A stretch of 64,000 nt of DNA. Source: Semisulcospira habei. Lineage: Eukaryota > Mollusca > Gastropoda > Semisulcospiridae. The stretch's first letter is position 1. Each line of letters starts with the position of its first letter. The notes beneath the pieces are model-generated. The model did not search any database, was not told the origin of the DNA, and worked only from the letters and a program-made list of their open reading frames with translations. The DNA is taken from the NCBI GenBank assembly GCA_036245525.1, contig BTPG01000005.1:127396120-127460119 (forward strand), given 5' to 3'. Shown one piece after another: positions 62,370 through 64,000 of this stretch. Both the position numbers and the translations under genes were made by a program.

Positions 62370-62376
62370 TTCTAAC

Positions 62377-62617
62377 AGCGGTAAAAGCCGGGACACGCGT
62401 ACCTCTCACACTCAGCCTCATCTTCACGGCCCGGGCAGTCCTGCACGCCATTACAGCGCACGTAGGCGTACACAGGCAGACAATAGTAGGGCTGAGGTGG
62501 TATTCCTCGCCCTGTGCCTAGGTGACATGCACCAGCGGCGCCATTGTTGCTATTTTCGCACCTGTTTGGTCGCTCATACCGGTCCTGGGCACCAGATCGG
62601 TTTAGAGCGTGTGCTCT
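62377..62617 (-). CDS. Exon with an LDL-receptor class A module (gene continues outside)
   Basis: A minus-strand open frame of about 80 codons from an acceptor-like GTGTAG (exon edge near 62617) to a donor-like CGCT|GTTAGA (edge near 62377). One class A module has all six cysteines in order (RCEN, ACHL, YYC, VRC, QDC, AEC) and the acidic calcium loop CNGVQDCPGREDEAEC. The next module begins ERYACPGFYRC at the exon edge. Such modules bind ligands on the outside of receptors, including molluscan GRL101-like GPCRs and LRP-type proteins; which one cannot be told from one exon. No ATG is needed within it. The donor is weak, so the exon could be decayed. Confidence 0.6.
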
Positions 62618-63079
62618 CTACACTTGTAATAAGCCATATCAGAGAAATAATCCGTGACGTTTGATTGCTGCAAAATAATATTAAGTAAACCCTTTTCCAT
62701 ATGCAATGCGGCGCGGCAATAATGCATCCTTATGCTAGCACCAGGAAATATTACACGATTTGGGCAGATCCGGCATTTGAAAAATAGCATTTTTCCTCAA
62801 TGGTGGTGATTTTACGACATCTGCGTGGTCTTCTGGTCTCACCTCGATGAGGTCCTTTCTCCACACACCCCTTCCCTTTCGAAGCAAGTTTGCTGTTTTC
62901 ACAATCTTCTCAAAATACAAGATAGGTCGACTCTGCGGCACATAACCTGTCTCCTCCATCTCTACACAAAACTAGCGCGCAAGGGGAAGTACGCTAAAAT
63001 CGGAAAGGAACCGTTTTTCGGCTGCGATCACAATCTTCTACGGGAACGTACGAGACCACACTATAAGTGCAGAAGCCTA
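62618..63079. other. Stretch between the LDLa exon and its inverted copy
   Basis: Open frames of 74 codons (minus) and 98 codons (plus) overlap here. The minus frame contains an ATCGAG|GTGAGA donor-like site near 62848. No domain recognised, so no exon is called. Confidence 0.35.
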
Positions 63080-63213
63080 CCTGAGGGCAGTTCTGGTGCA
63101 CAAGACCAGTTCGAGTGACTGGACAGATGCGAAAATCGCAATTATGGCGTCACTGGTGCGTTTAGCCTAGGTACAGGGCGAGATATACCAACTCAGCAAT
63201 AGTAGGTGTATAG
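63080..63213 (+). pseudogene. Decayed inverted copy of the LDLa exon
   Basis: On the plus strand this reads G(S)SGAQDQFE-stop-LDRCENRNYGVTGAF and then SLGTGRDIPTQQ followed by two stops. It aligns with the exon on the minus strand (GAQDRYERPNRCENSNNGAAGAC, LGTGRGIPPQ). Cys 2 is replaced and three stops interrupt it. It is a partial inverted duplication about 600 bp from the parent. Confidence 0.7.
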
Positions 63214-64000
63214 CCAATGCTGGTAGGGCCTACAGAAGAAGTAGGAATTGGGCACGTCCAATTACCACCAACGTCATCCTCTAGCGGCGTTATGGTGTAC
63301 ATGTCCGGCCTTGTGAAAAGTCGATAGTGCGTGCAGGTGGCGGCGTGTCGCGATACAGTCTGAGGATTTCTGACGACTTAGTGACACATTGCTTCTCGTC
63401 GTCAGCACCACTGGTGCATTGTCTGATACCGTGACAGCGGTTCTCGCGCGACGCGCACTAAAACCTAATAATGATGCTTCCAAGCTGAAGTTTGCATGAT
63501 TATGTCTCTTTCAGTGACGATACTTACAGTGGACTTGTGCCAAGTGAGTAGCGGCTAAAGAGAAAGATTAAAAGGAATGAATCTGTGCCAAGTGAAGTAA
63601 AGAAAGACGCTTATAAAGATCAGGTGCAACACAACTGCGTCACAATTGCAAAGAAAAAAACACGCTTAGAAAGGCGGACAGGTACAACGCAGCTGTGTTG
63701 AGTCACTTATGTATTATGTATTATTATTATTATGTATTATTTATTAATAAGTATTATGGACTGACAAAAACACACGCTTAGAAAAGACAAACGTCTTCTC
63801 TAAGCGTGTGTTATTGTCAATACATTCCGTTGAAAACATTCCTGTCGCGGCTACCCACTTCGCACAGAGTGCACAAAATGCAAAACCATTTTGCGTTAAA
63901 CAGTTGCTTCCCTTAGTCCGTAGCGTCCCAAAAGTTTGGACAATCGTGCGGTACTGTCAAGGGCGGAAGTCTATCTGCTAACCAAAAAGGGGGTGATTGC
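63214..64000. other. Non-coding stretch with a 55-bp palindrome
   Basis: Nothing coding recognised. (TTA)n near 63719-63752. The palindrome GACAAAAACACACGCTTAGA...TCTAAGCGTGTGTTATTGTC lies at 63767-63817, and its motif AACACGCTTAGAAA occurs once more at 63659. Confidence 0.6.

Noticed and set aside
62735..62959. 74-codon minus-strand frame starting MEETGYVPQSRP with a GAG|GTGAGA donor-like site
   Set aside because: Possible exon upstream of the LDLa exon, but no domain, no acceptor and no link to the LDLa frame could be shown.
63075..63118. Minus-strand CAG|GTAGGC donor at about 63082
   Set aside because: The region is the plus-strand decayed copy of the LDLa exon; the donor match is chance.

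Overview
This window is animal nuclear DNA with the look of a mollusc, probably a gastropod. The grounds are spliced genes, a eukaryotic tRNA with a Pol III T-run, several classes of LINE, very long dinucleotide microsatellites and a dense population of short palindromic elements. The species guess is inference and no organelle or bacterial signal was seen.

Host genes are few. (1) A spliced plus-strand gene at 48006-56735 has four coding exons with clean GT/AG junctions. It encodes about 1058 residues: an N-terminal CABIT-type domain, a long proline-rich, tyrosine-motif-bearing middle and a C-terminal SAM domain, the layout of GAREM (GRB2-associated regulator of MAPK). (2) A tRNA-Cys(GCA) lies at 8319-8390. 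(3) One exon of a minus-strand gene with an LDL-receptor class A module lies at 62377-62617, and a decayed inverted copy follows at 63080-63213.

The rest is mobile DNA. Left edge to 5 kb: a roughly 1-kb TIR element, a Jockey-like LINE on the minus strand and a broken RTE fragment. 11.3-15.8 kb: a tandem-duplicated block holding a 5'-truncated RTE (family A) that carries a second LINE (family C). 22.4 kb: a 346-bp family A scrap. 25.8-29.1 kb: a full-length family A element with an intact 1005-codon EN-RT ORF and a perfect 13-bp target duplication. 35.2-36.7 kb: a 360-bp repeat interrupted by a 513-bp PIF/Harbinger-type non-autonomous element. 37.4-40.8 kb: a full-length family B RTE with an intact ORF of about 1021 codons and a 10-bp target duplication.

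Spread over the whole window are more than 60 palindromic elements or remnants. Names used here: P1 (core GATAGTTCAAGGG with centre GCTTGGCGCC), P2 (CATAGATCCTCATGAG), P3 (AAATGCGACATTTTTGG), P4 (GTCGGTAGCGG with GATGATTCC), P5 (GCCGCATCCGGATGCG), P6 (GTGGGCCCGCGCAC with GGCCGACGTCGG), P7 (GTTGCATGAGCGAGC), P8 (AAAAGCGAGATTTTCA), P9 (GCGTCAGCAGCTGCGG) and P10 (CCGTTCGGCGGAAAAGACG). P1, P2, P4, P5, P9 and P10 have unrelated hairpin cores but share the same outer end, TTAACYCNTT, on both sides; P7 matches on one side. At four places two elements abut and share one TTAA. This points to one TTAA-targeting (piggyBac-like) mobilisation system that has spread many different hairpin cores. They crowd the GAREM introns, and a 77-bp palindrome sits inside the GAREM coding exon.
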